Assembly: GCA_963693365.1 (NCBI GenBank) | Contig: CAVNZM010000008.1 | Location: 7,874,001 to 7,938,000, forward strand | Direction of reading: 5' to 3' | Length of the DNA stretch: 64,000 nucleotides | DNA from: Amoebidium appalachense | Taxonomy: Eukaryota > Ichthyosporea | Shown here: positions 37,764 to 64,000 of the stretch, one piece after another | How the letters are laid out: each line of letters starts with the position of its first letter | Position numbering within the stretch: position 1 is the stretch's first letter | The notes under the pieces: generated by a model | The model's input: only the letters and a program-made list of their open reading frames with translations | What the model was told of the DNA's origin: nothing | The model's database searches: none | Program-made: the position numbers and the translations under genes

Positions 37764-38855
37764 CGCGCGTGTGTATGTTTGTGGGTGTACGTGTGTGTGT
37801 GATGTGTGCGTGTGATGTGTGTTACGTGTGGGTCTGTGTACGTGTTTGTGTGTGTATGTGTGTGTACGTGCTTGTGTGTGTGTACGTACGTGTGTCTGTG
37901 GACGTGTGCATGTTTGTGTGTGCGTGTGTGTGCGTATATAAGAGCGTCTGTGTGTGTGTGGGTGTACGTGTGGGTGTACGTATGTGTATGCCCGTGTGTG
38001 CACGTGTGTACGACGCCCTGTACACCCAACTTATATCTCGATAAACAACCAATCAACTCGTGCTCCGTTATCGAAATATCTGACCCATATTCCGCGGAAC
38101 TATCCATCCGACATTTATCTCGACAAACCTGTCCAAACTTGCCGTAGCAAGAGCAGAAGAAGGAACCCTCGGTTTTTGTTAGAGGAAAATAGCTGTTCTC
38201 TCAACTACTTTATTCACATCTTGTTGCAGATGCAGGGAGAACAATCCAACTGTCCAAGTGATATTCTGACAGAACTATCCAACTCCTATCTCGTCAAACC
38301 CATACATCTCAAGCATTATTCTAGAAATATCCAACTTGTTCGTATAGAAGTTACCAACTCGTGTATCTTTTTGGAACTATCCAACTGATAAATCTTTATA
38401 TCCCGCCATGCAGTTATCCACCGTGCACGTGAGCACATAGGTGTGCCCTATGAGGACTACTCTGTGCTCTACAACAACTGTGAACACTGGGCTGTATTTA
38501 TAAAGACGGGTACGTAAAACCCCCTTAAACCCAAACACACACACAAAACATGCATGCATTTACATGCGCGCACACACACGCACGAACACATGCACGCACT
38601 CGCACACACACACACAAGTCCGGGGGTGCACACACACATCTTTCACACCCGCATTTGGTTTGGTGTCTGTTTGTGTTTTTGTTTTTGTGGTTTCTCTAAC
38701 ACATACACATACACACACATCCACATATGTATGTGCATGCACCCACACATATGCATTGTCCTTGCTTTTTTGTGGAGTATTATTGCCGTTTGTGCCACCG
38801 TATTTGCCATCCCTTGATTCATATAACCCCCCCCCCCCCCCCCCCTCCCTCCCCC

Positions 38856-38886
<31 letters not shown>

Positions 38887-39186
38887 AAAAAAAAAAAAAA
38901 AGAGAGAGAGAAACGAAGGGGAAAAAAAAAAAAAGAAACCATACCCCCCCCCACCCCAACCCCCCACCCCCCACCTACCCCTTCGTGTACTTTCCCCTAT
39001 GTCTTTTGGTATCTCCGCGGTTGCTTTATGACAGCTTCTGGTGTTCTGCCTTGTTGCATGGCTTTTGTCTCCCCTTCCCCCTCCCTCCCTTCCCCCCCCC
39101 TCCCTCCCCCGTTTCCCCAATGCTAATATGTTCTTGTTGTGCACATCATCAGCTCTCTGCGGCTAACTGCACCCGCCCTCTTATAT

Positions 39187-39268
<82 letters not shown>

Positions 39269-39416
39269 CCACGCACCCACGCACCCACGCGCACGCACGC
39301 ACGCTGGCATGCACGCACACACACGCACACACATTCAAACATGCACGTGTGTGTGCCACTACGTGCACACACACCTACACGCGCACTTATGTACACACGC
39401 GCGCGCGCACCTATCC

Positions 39417-39467
<51 letters not shown>

Positions 39468-39732
39468 ACACGTACACAGGCCGCCGCTACAGCCAACAGA
39501 CAGCCAACGCGATGGCGGGGGTCGGGGCCGTTTTGGGAGCCATGGCAATGGGGCCGGTGGGGGTTTTACTAGGTGGGGTGGGGGGGTTTTTGATGAGCGA
39601 CAGAGAGGTGGCCTCGCAGGTTAAGGGGGTCATTACTGCGTCTGCACAGGCGGTTGCGGCTCAGATTAGGGGGGGGGCCTGTGCGATAGTGTGTGTGTGT
39701 GTGCATGTGTGTGTGTGCGTTTGTGTGTTTGT

Positions 39733-39769
<37 letters not shown>

Positions 39770-39832
39770 CGGGGTGGGGGGGGGTGTCCATGTATGAGGT
39801 GGGTGTGTGTGTGTGTTTTTCAACCTACTTAG
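34448..39832 (+). CDS. RING finger-LRAT domain fusion protein
   Basis: Seven exons: 34448-34606, 35212-35305, 36341-36375, 36738-36821, 37576-37684, 38414-38509, 39480-39832; 309 aa, all phases agreeing. Residues 20-61 are a complete C3HC4 RING (Cys20, 23, 37, His39, Cys42, 45, 58, 61), the signature of ubiquitin E3 ligases. Residues 79-190 are an LRAT/H-rev107-type NlpC/P60 fold. EHHGIYIGD supplies the catalytic His (about His86), VAHLANG a second His (His98), and NNCEHWAVF the nucleophile (Cys183). LRAT-family enzymes move acyl chains between phospholipids and acceptors through an acyl-cysteine. The last exon encodes a Gly/Ala-rich hydrophobic stretch (about 204-231) that could anchor the protein in a membrane, as in other LRAT proteins. 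The final 50 codons run through (GT)n/poly-G, so the real C-terminus may instead end at a GTGTGT donor near 39690. Poly-C-tailed repeat in intron 2. Confidence 0.8.
35399..35517 (+). repeat. Poly-C-tailed repeat, core copy
   Basis: GGAGGATGTTTTCTCTTTAT to ACACATTCTAAACC inside intron 2 of the RING-LRAT gene, sense orientation. A C tract precedes it and only a short C/T stretch follows. A further variant sits at about 34955-35105. Confidence 0.75.
37685..37770. repeat. (GT)n at a splice donor
   Basis: The intron after the exon ending at 37684 begins GTGCGTGTGTGTG and continues as GT for about 70 bases. Confidence 0.9.
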
Positions 39833-40509
39833 TGAGTGGTGAATTTTTCCCTGCGACGAGGGATTTAACATTAAGATAATTATGATTGGTTTCTTTCGAC
39901 ACGAACCTGAAACATATTCGGGAAAATATAACGAACATGATTGTAATAGATCCTTCAATTATATTATGTCAATTTTTCTGACAATGTCAAAATATGTAAG
40001 TACATAGTTGTAAATGTGCATGTTGATTCATACATATCTATGGATTTCCTTCACATTTTCATTATAATTGAAATTTATCTTTTGACCGCGGTACTTGCTA
40101 GCTTTCGTTGCAAGATTTACAAATTTGACCTCTGTGACCCATAAACAACCACATATAATTACGTACATTAAAAAGGACGCGCACATCGATATCAATAAAT
40201 TTGCATGCATGTAGGATAGTGTGGCGGTAGTGGTGGTGGTACGGTGGTGGTGTGTGCGTACGTGTGTAGCGGGAGGGGGAGGGGGGGGGGGGGGGGGGGG
40301 GGGGGGTTATTAACCAACTGCATTGAGTAATCAATATACCTGGCTTTGGATTCCCATACGTGTTAAAACCCGAAAAAAGCCAATAAAACCATGTATAGAG
40401 TCAATGGCAATGGTGAGCAAAGTGTGCGGTGTGAGTTGAAGACTATCAGGCTGTATACCAAGACCGATGATCTCCCGGCCCTTATTTCTTTTTCCCATAT
40501 ATGCATGCA

Positions 40510-40552
<43 letters not shown>

Positions 40553-41982
40553 CCCCCCCCTCCCTCTCTCTCTCCCTTTCCCCCCCAAACCACGTCCACC
40601 CACGGCCCTCCCCTCAAAGATCTCTTATGTAGCTAAGAAATGAAAAACAAAAAAGAATAAAAGAAATAAGAAACAAAGGAAAAATTGACAATTATCTGAT
40701 CACACCCAGTGGCTGCCTATAGTATAAGCTCAGGCCTCCAACACTCCCAAATATATAATGATATATCTCATACCATCGAATTCGAACCTTGTTTGATTCA
40801 GAACGCATTTGCCTTATCATCAACTTTTTCCTTCCATGAAGATGGCGCGAGCATGCATAAATGCACATGATATTTGCAGTCAGGACGGATGTGTATGTAT
40901 ACACATTACGCATACCGTGGGCCTGTGCGGTAGTGTGTATGCGTTTGTGTGTGTGTGTGGGGGGGGGGGGGGGGGGGGGGTTGTTCATGCATATGTATGA
41001 GGTGTGTGTGTGTGTGTAACAGTTTTTCAACGTGTACAAGTGCACAACTTCGCTATAGTACTAACATTAGTAAACGTGCGTGCAAAAAAACACACTGTGC
41101 GTGGTTGTGTTGTGTTCAATTTCGAGGGGATGTCACATGATGGTGTATACAGTAGTAACTGAGGAAATGCATCGATCGATTCCGTCTGCGCATGCAGGGA
41201 GACACACAAGACACACACGTACGCATGTGCACAGGTGGACACACACACGTACGGGGGCCGGCAACCCCACAGTCACCCACACCCATACAGCCTCCTCCCC
41301 CCTCCCCCCCTCCCCCCGCGGTTTTTTTGTCTCCCTCCACATCAATATGATCTCGTTTTCTAGCTCTGTATATGGTTGGGTGGAAGCACATACTGTTGGC
41401 TTCGTGCCGGCACCTCATAAACAGCCTTAAATCTAGGTCAATTATAAATGAACAGCACATGTCTCTCAAGTAACTAATACATACACACACACACACACAC
41501 AAGTGCACAAGCATATAACTCAATGACACACAGCACACCGCACACAACTCTTTTTGGGAAAGCCCTGGCTTCCCGTGTAAAGTGACACATGTATATATTA
41601 TTCGCACCTGTCGAGTGAAAAAGGGATAGTAGTGTTAGATTACCACACAGCTTGTATAATACATTCCTTACATTGCCCAACACGAACTTTGTCGACAGAA
41701 GCCTGCTCATTTGACACCAACATCACAAAACCCGAATATCTCTGTATCCCCCATCTCCAAGTATTCAAGGAAAGCAAAAAAAGGAAAGAAGCGAGCCCGC
41801 AGTCAAAAGAAGAGGCAGAGTCACCACAGGGTACTCTACACACACACCCACCCACCCACACCCACACCACAGTGTGATATGGAGCGTTCCCAACTGTTCA
41901 ACCATGAATGCACAGGGAATCTATATTATACAAATGTCAAACATGTAACCCTTTCGCACCAAACACATCATTATTCCACACG

Positions 41983-42015
<33 letters not shown>

Positions 42016-42147
42016 ACCTTCCACCCCAAACTCTCCAGAGCGACCACTTCACCACTCCACAACCTAGTAACTATTAACTCTCGATAAAAAAGATTAACGA
42101 ATATTCCATTTAAATTTTAAAGCACATAAATGATTGGTGCAGTATCA
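39833..42147. other. Intergenic region between convergent RING-LRAT and TACC genes
   Basis: Mostly A/T-rich unique sequence with C/G tracts at 40274-40306, 40511-40560 and 40960-40980. AATAAA occurs at 40194-40199 and again near 40383. A short plus-strand frame at 40391-40495 and another at 41700-41832 (Lys/Glu/Ser-rich) look mildly coding but have no family or clear splice partners. Confidence 0.4.
40194..40199 (+). terminator. Candidate polyadenylation signal AATAAA
   Basis: Exact hexamer about 360 bases downstream of the RING-LRAT stop codon. Use is inferred from position. Confidence 0.35.
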
Positions 42148-50405
<8,258 letters not shown>

Positions 50406-51327
50406 CTTCCCCACACCTGGTATTGCTGTGGTTGGTGTTCGTCAGATGGGATACGTTTAACTTTTAACACAACAAGATATGTGCGAAAAGCATGCAACAC
50501 CTTTTCAAGATGTAAAGTAAACGATGTGGGAAAGACAATATAAAACAAGCCTCATCATCAGAATACGCTCAAGTTAATTGGAAACAGCTGTGTTGAAAGA
50601 TTTGCGGAAACTCGCACAGCTGCGGGCGTACAAAATCAGTAGCAGCCTAAATTACATAACCGTAAAGACTCTTTGCCAGCACAACCCACTAGGCTCCTCT
50701 TGACATCACGCTACAACTACTCCAACAACTACTTCCCTAGAACCCCGCCTTTCGCTAACTATTGATAAGTTAATGGCAAGGCTTTAGAACCTTACTTTTT
50801 CTACTTGAAAATTTCCTGAGATGTGCTTTTCCCTCCCCTCTTTCGTCTGTCTGTCTGTTCTCTTTATGTAACGGTGACTGAAAGCCTAAAACGGAAGGAC
50901 CTGCAGGAGATTTTGAACTTTGGCGCGATTTGGATTAAACCATTATGATTGGTTTGTAAAAATAACTTGTGACGTCAAAATGACGCAAGTAGTCACGGAG
51001 CTGGCATGCATGCATGCGCTGCGCGCTTGTGTTCAAGGAAACCAGTCACGATCGACAGTCCTCCTGCACAATTTCATTCATGTTGTCCTCCATTCCTTTA
51101 GCCTAACAACGGGGGAAGTAAATACTAGTTTACAGCTCTCGGATAAGAGAAACTTAGGGCGCGCTGACGCTGTAACGTTGCATAAAAACACCACAACTTG
51201 ACACAGCCAAAACATAGTGTCCCTGCCTTCGATGGTAAGGGGAACAATCCACAAACCAAAGACACCTCCTTTAAAAGGGTGCTAGACTGTTGAATACAAG
51301 CATATAAATTTATATCTATATAAGAAA
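50406..51327. promoter_or_regulatory. Divergent intergenic region between TACC and mS37
   Basis: About 920 bases of repeat-free sequence between two back-to-back start codons. It contains ATTGG near 50948 and TATATAAG at 51316-51323, only about five bases before the mS37 ATG, so the latter may be leader rather than a TATA box. Probably a shared promoter; no other gene seen. Confidence 0.45.
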
Positions 51328-54601
<3,274 letters not shown>

Positions 54602-54791
54602 ATTCTTCCGTTTGGTATTATTGCCAAATATGGAAATGATGGGGCTGGCCCCCTTAAGGCGTTTTTTCTCTTTTATGGAAGAGATGTGCATGGTTTTTAT
54701 TTTGGTTACGTGTGGTGGTGTGACATTAACATGTATTCATAGACGATACTGTAACACGTGATCTTGGGCTAATTTGATTGGTGGTGGGTCG

Positions 54792-54797
54792 AATAAA
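54792..54797 (+). terminator. Candidate polyadenylation signal AATAAA
   Basis: Exact hexamer 190 bases after the mS37 stop codon, in unique sequence before the next repeat. Confidence 0.5.
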
Positions 54798-54825
54798 TGT
54801 AATTTGGGGCGGGTTCACTTGATTT

Positions 54826-55101
54826 TTTTGAGAAGCCTAGTGTATTCCCCAGGCCCTTTAATCCGAAGGCTTCGCCTAAATTGGGCTATGCTTATTATGC
54901 ATACTAGTACTCTCTATGTCTGATTTGCACTCTGCATTGTGTTGTCCGTTGTGACTGTGTACTTCGTATTCTATAACACTTTCTTACCGCCTTACCCCTG
55001 GCTTTTCCCACTGCTCTTGCCTGTTGCTCTGTTGCCTGCTCACATAAGTATCCTTGCTCAAGACGGGTGACCCACCCATGTTCAAGTGAAACAGTACCTG
55101 A
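54826..55101 (+). repeat. Poly-C-tailed repeat, 5' part split by a LINE
   Basis: A diverged core (GGGCTATGCTTATTATGCAT, 54885 onward) is followed by a second partial copy up to AAGTGAAACAGTACCTGA. The remainder resumes after the LINE at about 57297. Confidence 0.75.
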
Positions 55102-57293
55102 CCCGACACACTCACTTCCACAGATGACTATTATTCCGAATTATTCCACCTTAATTCTGCTCCTTCCACGCACCCTTCGTATTCTTTACTCTCCACACCA
55201 CCTTCCTGGCCGATTGATTCTTCCTTTCCAGGCGAATATTTGAGCTATTTTAATGCTGCACACGTTCAACGTGCTATTTCTGCCCTAAAACCCAAGAAGG
55301 CTTGTGGTCCGGATGCCCTTCCACCCGCGCTTCTTAAGGCATTGTGCCCTCCGCCCGTTATTACCAAAGGCGGGAATACGAGGCCTCCACCCCCCTTTGC
55401 GTATTTGGTGAGCGAGTTTTTTCTGCCTTCTATGAGTTGGGATTCATTCCTTCGTCGTGGAATGACACCATCACTAATACAGTCCGCAAGAAGGTCTCTA
55501 CTGGTCCGATTTCTTCCTTCCGGCCAGTCACCTTAACCGTTCATATTTCGTCGCCTATTCGAGTCCTGCATATTGCGTGCCTTCCACAAGCATGAGACCT
55601 TATCGAGTGTCTTCCGGTTGAGCAACATTCAGGGCGGATTTCGGCGTGTTTATTCGTGCTATACTCATGCTCTTCTATTACACGACACTATTCGTTCTGG
55701 ATGTCGCGAGGTATGCTTTATCGACCTTAAGAATGCCTATGACACGATTCCAACGAATTTGCTGTGGCACAAGTTGGCCTCTCGAGGGCTACCTCTTCCC
55801 TTTGGTCGGCTACTTCAGGCGTTATTTGAACGCACCCATGGGGCTGCCGTTGTGAATGGGGTACTGAGAAACGGATTCAATCGTACTCGAGGCCTTTTAC
55901 AGGGCTCACTTTTGAATCCCCTTCTCTTTGATGTCTTTATTGACGACTTAGCGGTAACAATTTCCAGTTGCCGGCGACTCTTGTGTCTCCGGCCTTTTTT
56001 TCGCTGATGATATTGTCTTAGTCACTCACGATCCTTCTATCATGAATAACATGCTTTCTCGAGTAGAAGACTGGTGTTTCCGAAATTTCATGAAAATTGG
56101 GGTAGATAAATGCGGCACCTTTTCTTCCAATGCACACTACACTCTGAACAATCAACCTATCCCAATCGTGTCCTCCTATGACTATTTAGGTATTCCTTTC
56201 ACCTCTAAGGGTATCTGGTTTGAGCGCCTTTTGACTTCACGCATTTCTTGTGCGCGTGGTCGCTTACATATCTATCAAGGAATATTCGCAAATATCTCTA
56301 ATATTCATCCTGCCAATTTGCACTCTTTATAAGTTTTTCTTCGTCCATGTTTCGAATATGGCCTCCCGTTACTCTTGTGTGCCCCTCCACGGCAACAGCG
56401 CGCGGCTCTTCGGGAATTCAATTCCTTTCAGCATGAATTCATCCAGTTTATTTCTCGAACCTCGCGTAGGCATCCTTTGGCGGCTCCCTTGCTGAGTGTT
56501 TTTGGTCTCCCTCCGGCGCGCCAGCGTATGAATGAATTAGGACTTCGCTTTTGTTTTCATTTGGTTAGGCTTCCTTCTTATCATCCTTTGTTGCAATTCT
56601 TTCCTTCTTTAGCACCTGTTCCCGGCATTTCTAATGTTCGTGCGAAATGTCCTATCCCCAATCTCTCTCCCATTCCGAGATATCCTTTTAAATACTTATC
56701 TCCTTTATTTTTTTATTCTACTAGTTATCAGCAGTATGTTACTTGGTTTCATACTCACTATCCTTTGCTTCATCGTTGTGATTAAGAGTATCATGGTAGG
56801 GCACTTGAGCCTGTGCTTCTTTTTATATGAGATACTCGTCTATTTTCTTTACAATCGTTGTGTAATTTAGCTACTTATATTTATCCTTCCTCTCGTAAAC
56901 CTTACCGATTTTGCAATTCTAACCCCTCCTTGTGATATAGCTTGGAAATGTTTATTTTGGCGCTGTAAGCTTTGTTTCCATAAATGTTTGTGCCACTTTT
57001 GTGCAGAACCTTTTTCTCGTAAACACTTAGATAGATGTATTTATTTATCTCAGATTATTCCGTTAGAAATCAGAAGACTGGCTTATTTAGATAATCCTGA
57101 TATTACGTCTATTGGCTATCTGTTGAACCACTGTATGTTCAACGAGTTTTCTAGGGTGTATGATTATTTAAGTCGTTATCTCCTCCGTATCCGAGAGTGA
57201 GGGCTTTTGTATTTTCTTCTCCGAAATATCGGTGATATCTCGATGGCTTCTATTTTGCTGAGCATATCAATAAAGTCATTATAAAAAAAAAAG
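55102..57293 (+). mobile_element. Degenerate non-LTR (LINE-type) retrotransposon
   Basis: About 2.2 kb with a broken reverse transcriptase frame, a 3' region with no other recognisable domain, AATAAA at 57270-57275 and a terminal A10 at 57284-57293, the layout of a LINE 3' end. It is flanked by two parts of one repeat copy, so its borders are fairly well placed. No target-site duplication was found. Base composition is T-rich and lacks the C/G tracts of the neighbourhood. It is 5' truncated: only the later part of the RT domain region and the 3' part remain. Family not assigned. Confidence 0.8.
55189..56785 (+). pseudogene. Reverse transcriptase remnant of the LINE
   Basis: Coding similarity passes through several frames. 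A fingers-type motif KPKKACGPDALPPALLK lies at about 55290-55340; motif A (DLKNAYD) is at 55723-55743; motif B (QGSLLNPLLF) near 55900-55930; motif C (FADD, the catalytic aspartates) near 55998-56012. YDYLGIPF then falls at about 56180 and a Cys/Arg-rich tail runs to a stop near 56785. At least three frame breaks and no intact start mean it is not functional. Motif content places it among non-LTR reverse transcriptases. Confidence 0.8.
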
Positions 57294-57425
57294 ATTTTCG
57301 TCACTAATAATTAGATGGATGGGCCGAAACTTGCGCACTGTTCATCACTTGGACCCCAGCTAAGCGACATTCTTATTATGCATACTCCTTTTGTGTGCTT
57401 TGCACAATGCATGGGGTTGCCCTAG
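57294..57425 (+). repeat. Poly-C-tailed repeat, 3' part split by the LINE
   Basis: Picks up at TTTTCGTCAC, then GGGCCGAAACTT (the GGTCGAAACTC box) and TTCTTATTATGCATACTCC, matching the intact copy at 20720-20820 just after the point where 55101 stopped. Confidence 0.7.
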
Positions 57426-57488
57426 TCTCCGAGGCTATGTACCCACTGACTTACGTAAGTGGCCGGGCACTATGTGGCAACATAGGGG

Positions 57489-57519
<31 letters not shown>

Positions 57520-57907
57520 CGCAGGGACTCGGACAGCACTCAGAGTGATAAATATGCGTATTGCCCGAACGTTATAAATGTGTTCCCCCCCCCCCCCCCC
57601 CCCCCCCCCTCACCCCCCTCCCCCCCCCCCTCCCCCCCGGGGGGCCCTGGCCCCCGTCCCAGTCTCAACATACATACAGACCTGAACACAGTTAACACAA
57701 ACACACTGGCACACAGAAACACACACGAACACTCATGCCGGCACACACACACGACACGTACACACACACGCATGCACCCACATGATTGCACTTGTATTAA
57801 GTGTGTCTTCTGTGCGAAAAACGTTCAGAATCTTGCTAATAGTGTATTAATTGCCTATCTTTTGCACATACGTGTGCTCGCGATCAACAAACCAGCCCCC
57901 CGCCCCC

Positions 57908-57941
<34 letters not shown>

Positions 57942-57972
57942 CCACCACCACCACACACACACACACCATCCA

Positions 57973-58045
<73 letters not shown>

Positions 58046-58947
58046 TCACGCACGCGCGCGCACACAGACACACATGACATATAGCCAACACTAACAACAA
58101 TATAACCCCCCCCAAAAAAAGAAAGAAAGAAAGAAAAAGAAAAAGAGGAAAAAAGCCACCGTGATCCCCACCGGCTCACCCGGGCGATGAAGAGCCCGGG
58201 CCTGTATAATCGTATCGGGTATCTTTTGCATGCGCACGTCATGATTAATTTGTGCTTTTATCTTTGTGGTTGTTCATTGTCGTTACTTCACGGCCGTCCT
58301 CGAGCTCTCAAGTTGATATGCACGTACATGCCGTGTATGCTCCCCCCCCCCCCCCCCCCCCCCCAATCATGCATACACACACACACACACACACGTGCCC
58401 ACACACACACACACACATGCGCACACACACATTACTAAACTGTATCACTGGCGCAACATCTTGTGGATTCTATTAATAGCCACGTGCACATGACACTTGG
58501 GGGGGATGTGGTGGCCTGATAAATCATGATCACATCACCCATGTGACAAACGCTCCCGTCTGTAGCATATCTATGAAGGACACAGGAATTTCAAAACCAT
58601 TTCACGGTTGCGGCAGCATGACACAGGGGTATTCCACTACAGTAACCTCAATATCCGGGTTTTTTCAATTTTGAAAATTATCCATTATCCATAGTTTAAT
58701 CGATTTCAAAGACCGACGACTCCCTGAATTCTCCATGAGACCAGCTCGTGTTCTTGCATTACCATATTAGGAAGTCAGATTTCCCAGTTCAATTTCACTA
58801 CCATTTAAGGATATAAGATGAAGCAACACTACCCCCCCCCCCCCCCCCCCCTCCCCCCTCCTCCTCCCCCCCCCCCACAAAACCGGAACAAACAATAACA
58901 AAACAAAACAAAACGAACCAAAAAAACAAAACCAAATAAAGAAACAG
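57426..58947. other. Intergenic repeats, no gene
   Basis: Poly-A (57488-57514), C tracts with GGGGGGCCC (57587-57650), CA repeats (57950-58042, 58377-58430) and about 400 bases of unique A/T-rich sequence (58440-58830) before the UTP4 3' end. I see no gene. Confidence 0.5.
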
Positions 58948-63648
<4,701 letters not shown>

Positions 63649-63737
63649 CTGAGGTTTAAAGCCTAATGTTAGTTTCTAATCAAGAAAAAATGTACAGGAA
63701 TAGTGGTTATGTAATGATCTCGATTTAGTTCAGAGTA

Positions 63738-63990
63738 GAGGGGGGGGGGGGGGGGGGGGAGGTTATATGCGAAAGCAGGGTACGCAGTACAACTACACGA
63801 TGAGAAAGACGGTGAAGGACACAGGGTACATAATGCAATTCAAAAAAATTGTAAATTTACAACATCAGCTAAGTGTAGTATGCGGCATAGGCAGAAACCA
63901 TCCCCAGGGGGGGGGCCTAAGTCATCTACTACATCCGACCTTCGAAAAATTTAACCTCTACACAAAACCAAACATAGTCAACGACATCAA
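63738..63990 (-). repeat. Poly-C-tailed repeat, diverged copy in reverse orientation
   Basis: On the minus strand: CTGGGGATGGTTTCTGCC core after a C7-9 run, ending in a C tract (G on plus, 63740-63759). Intronic in UTP4, same sense as the gene. Confidence 0.65.
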
Positions 63991-64000
63991 TTCATCAGAA

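Overview
This is a gene-sparse eukaryotic nuclear window. Seven spliced genes could be rebuilt by hand from exon-sized open frames, GT/AG sites and phase agreement. They are embedded in simple repeats: (GT)n/(CA)n, (GA)n/(CT)n, and C or G homopolymers up to about 100 bases. Gene content points to an opisthokont, probably a holozoan (an animal relative such as an ichthyosporean, or an early-branching animal): a TACC protein with the Aurora-A/FDPL motif, an AF4/FMR2 (AFF)-like scaffold, an LRAT-domain protein, UTP4 and mS37. The species cannot be fixed from the sequence.

Layout. 1-2463: G-rich and (GT)n sequence with an orphan exon-like ORF on the minus strand. 2464-6647 (minus): PTGR-type NADP-dependent oxidoreductase, 6 exons, 335 aa. 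7860-10507 (plus, divergent from the previous gene): TPR co-chaperone-like protein, 2 exons, 332 aa. 13799-31756 (plus): an 18-kb, 17-exon gene of about 1,006 codons with AFF-family organisation. 34448-39832 (plus): RING finger fused to an LRAT/NlpC-P60-like domain, 7 exons, 309 aa. 42148-50405 (minus): TACC, 12 exons, 643 aa, every junction in phase. 51328-54601 (plus, divergent from TACC): mitochondrial ribosomal protein mS37 (MRP10/CHCHD1), 3 exons, 80 aa. 55102-57293: a degenerate LINE-type retrotransposon with a polyA tail. 58948-63648 (minus): the 3' six exons of UTP4; its 5' part lies beyond the right edge.

The most unusual feature is a dispersed repeat of about 110-400 bp. It has a core beginning GAGGATGGGCTCTGC and ends in a poly-C tract. 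About 15 copies were found, and every copy inside a gene lies in the sense direction of that gene. Introns also tend to start with (GT)n or poly-G and end with poly-C or (CA)nG, so intron ends are often mutually complementary. Together these suggest a poly-C-tailed, intron-associated (possibly introner-like) element. The LINE has inserted into one copy, which gives a relative age.

The genes do not form a pathway. They are ordinary cellular functions: redox metabolism, chaperone binding, transcription elongation, ubiquitin/acyl chemistry, spindle, mitochondrial translation and rRNA processing. Two pairs are divergent and may share promoters (6648-7859 and 50406-51327).
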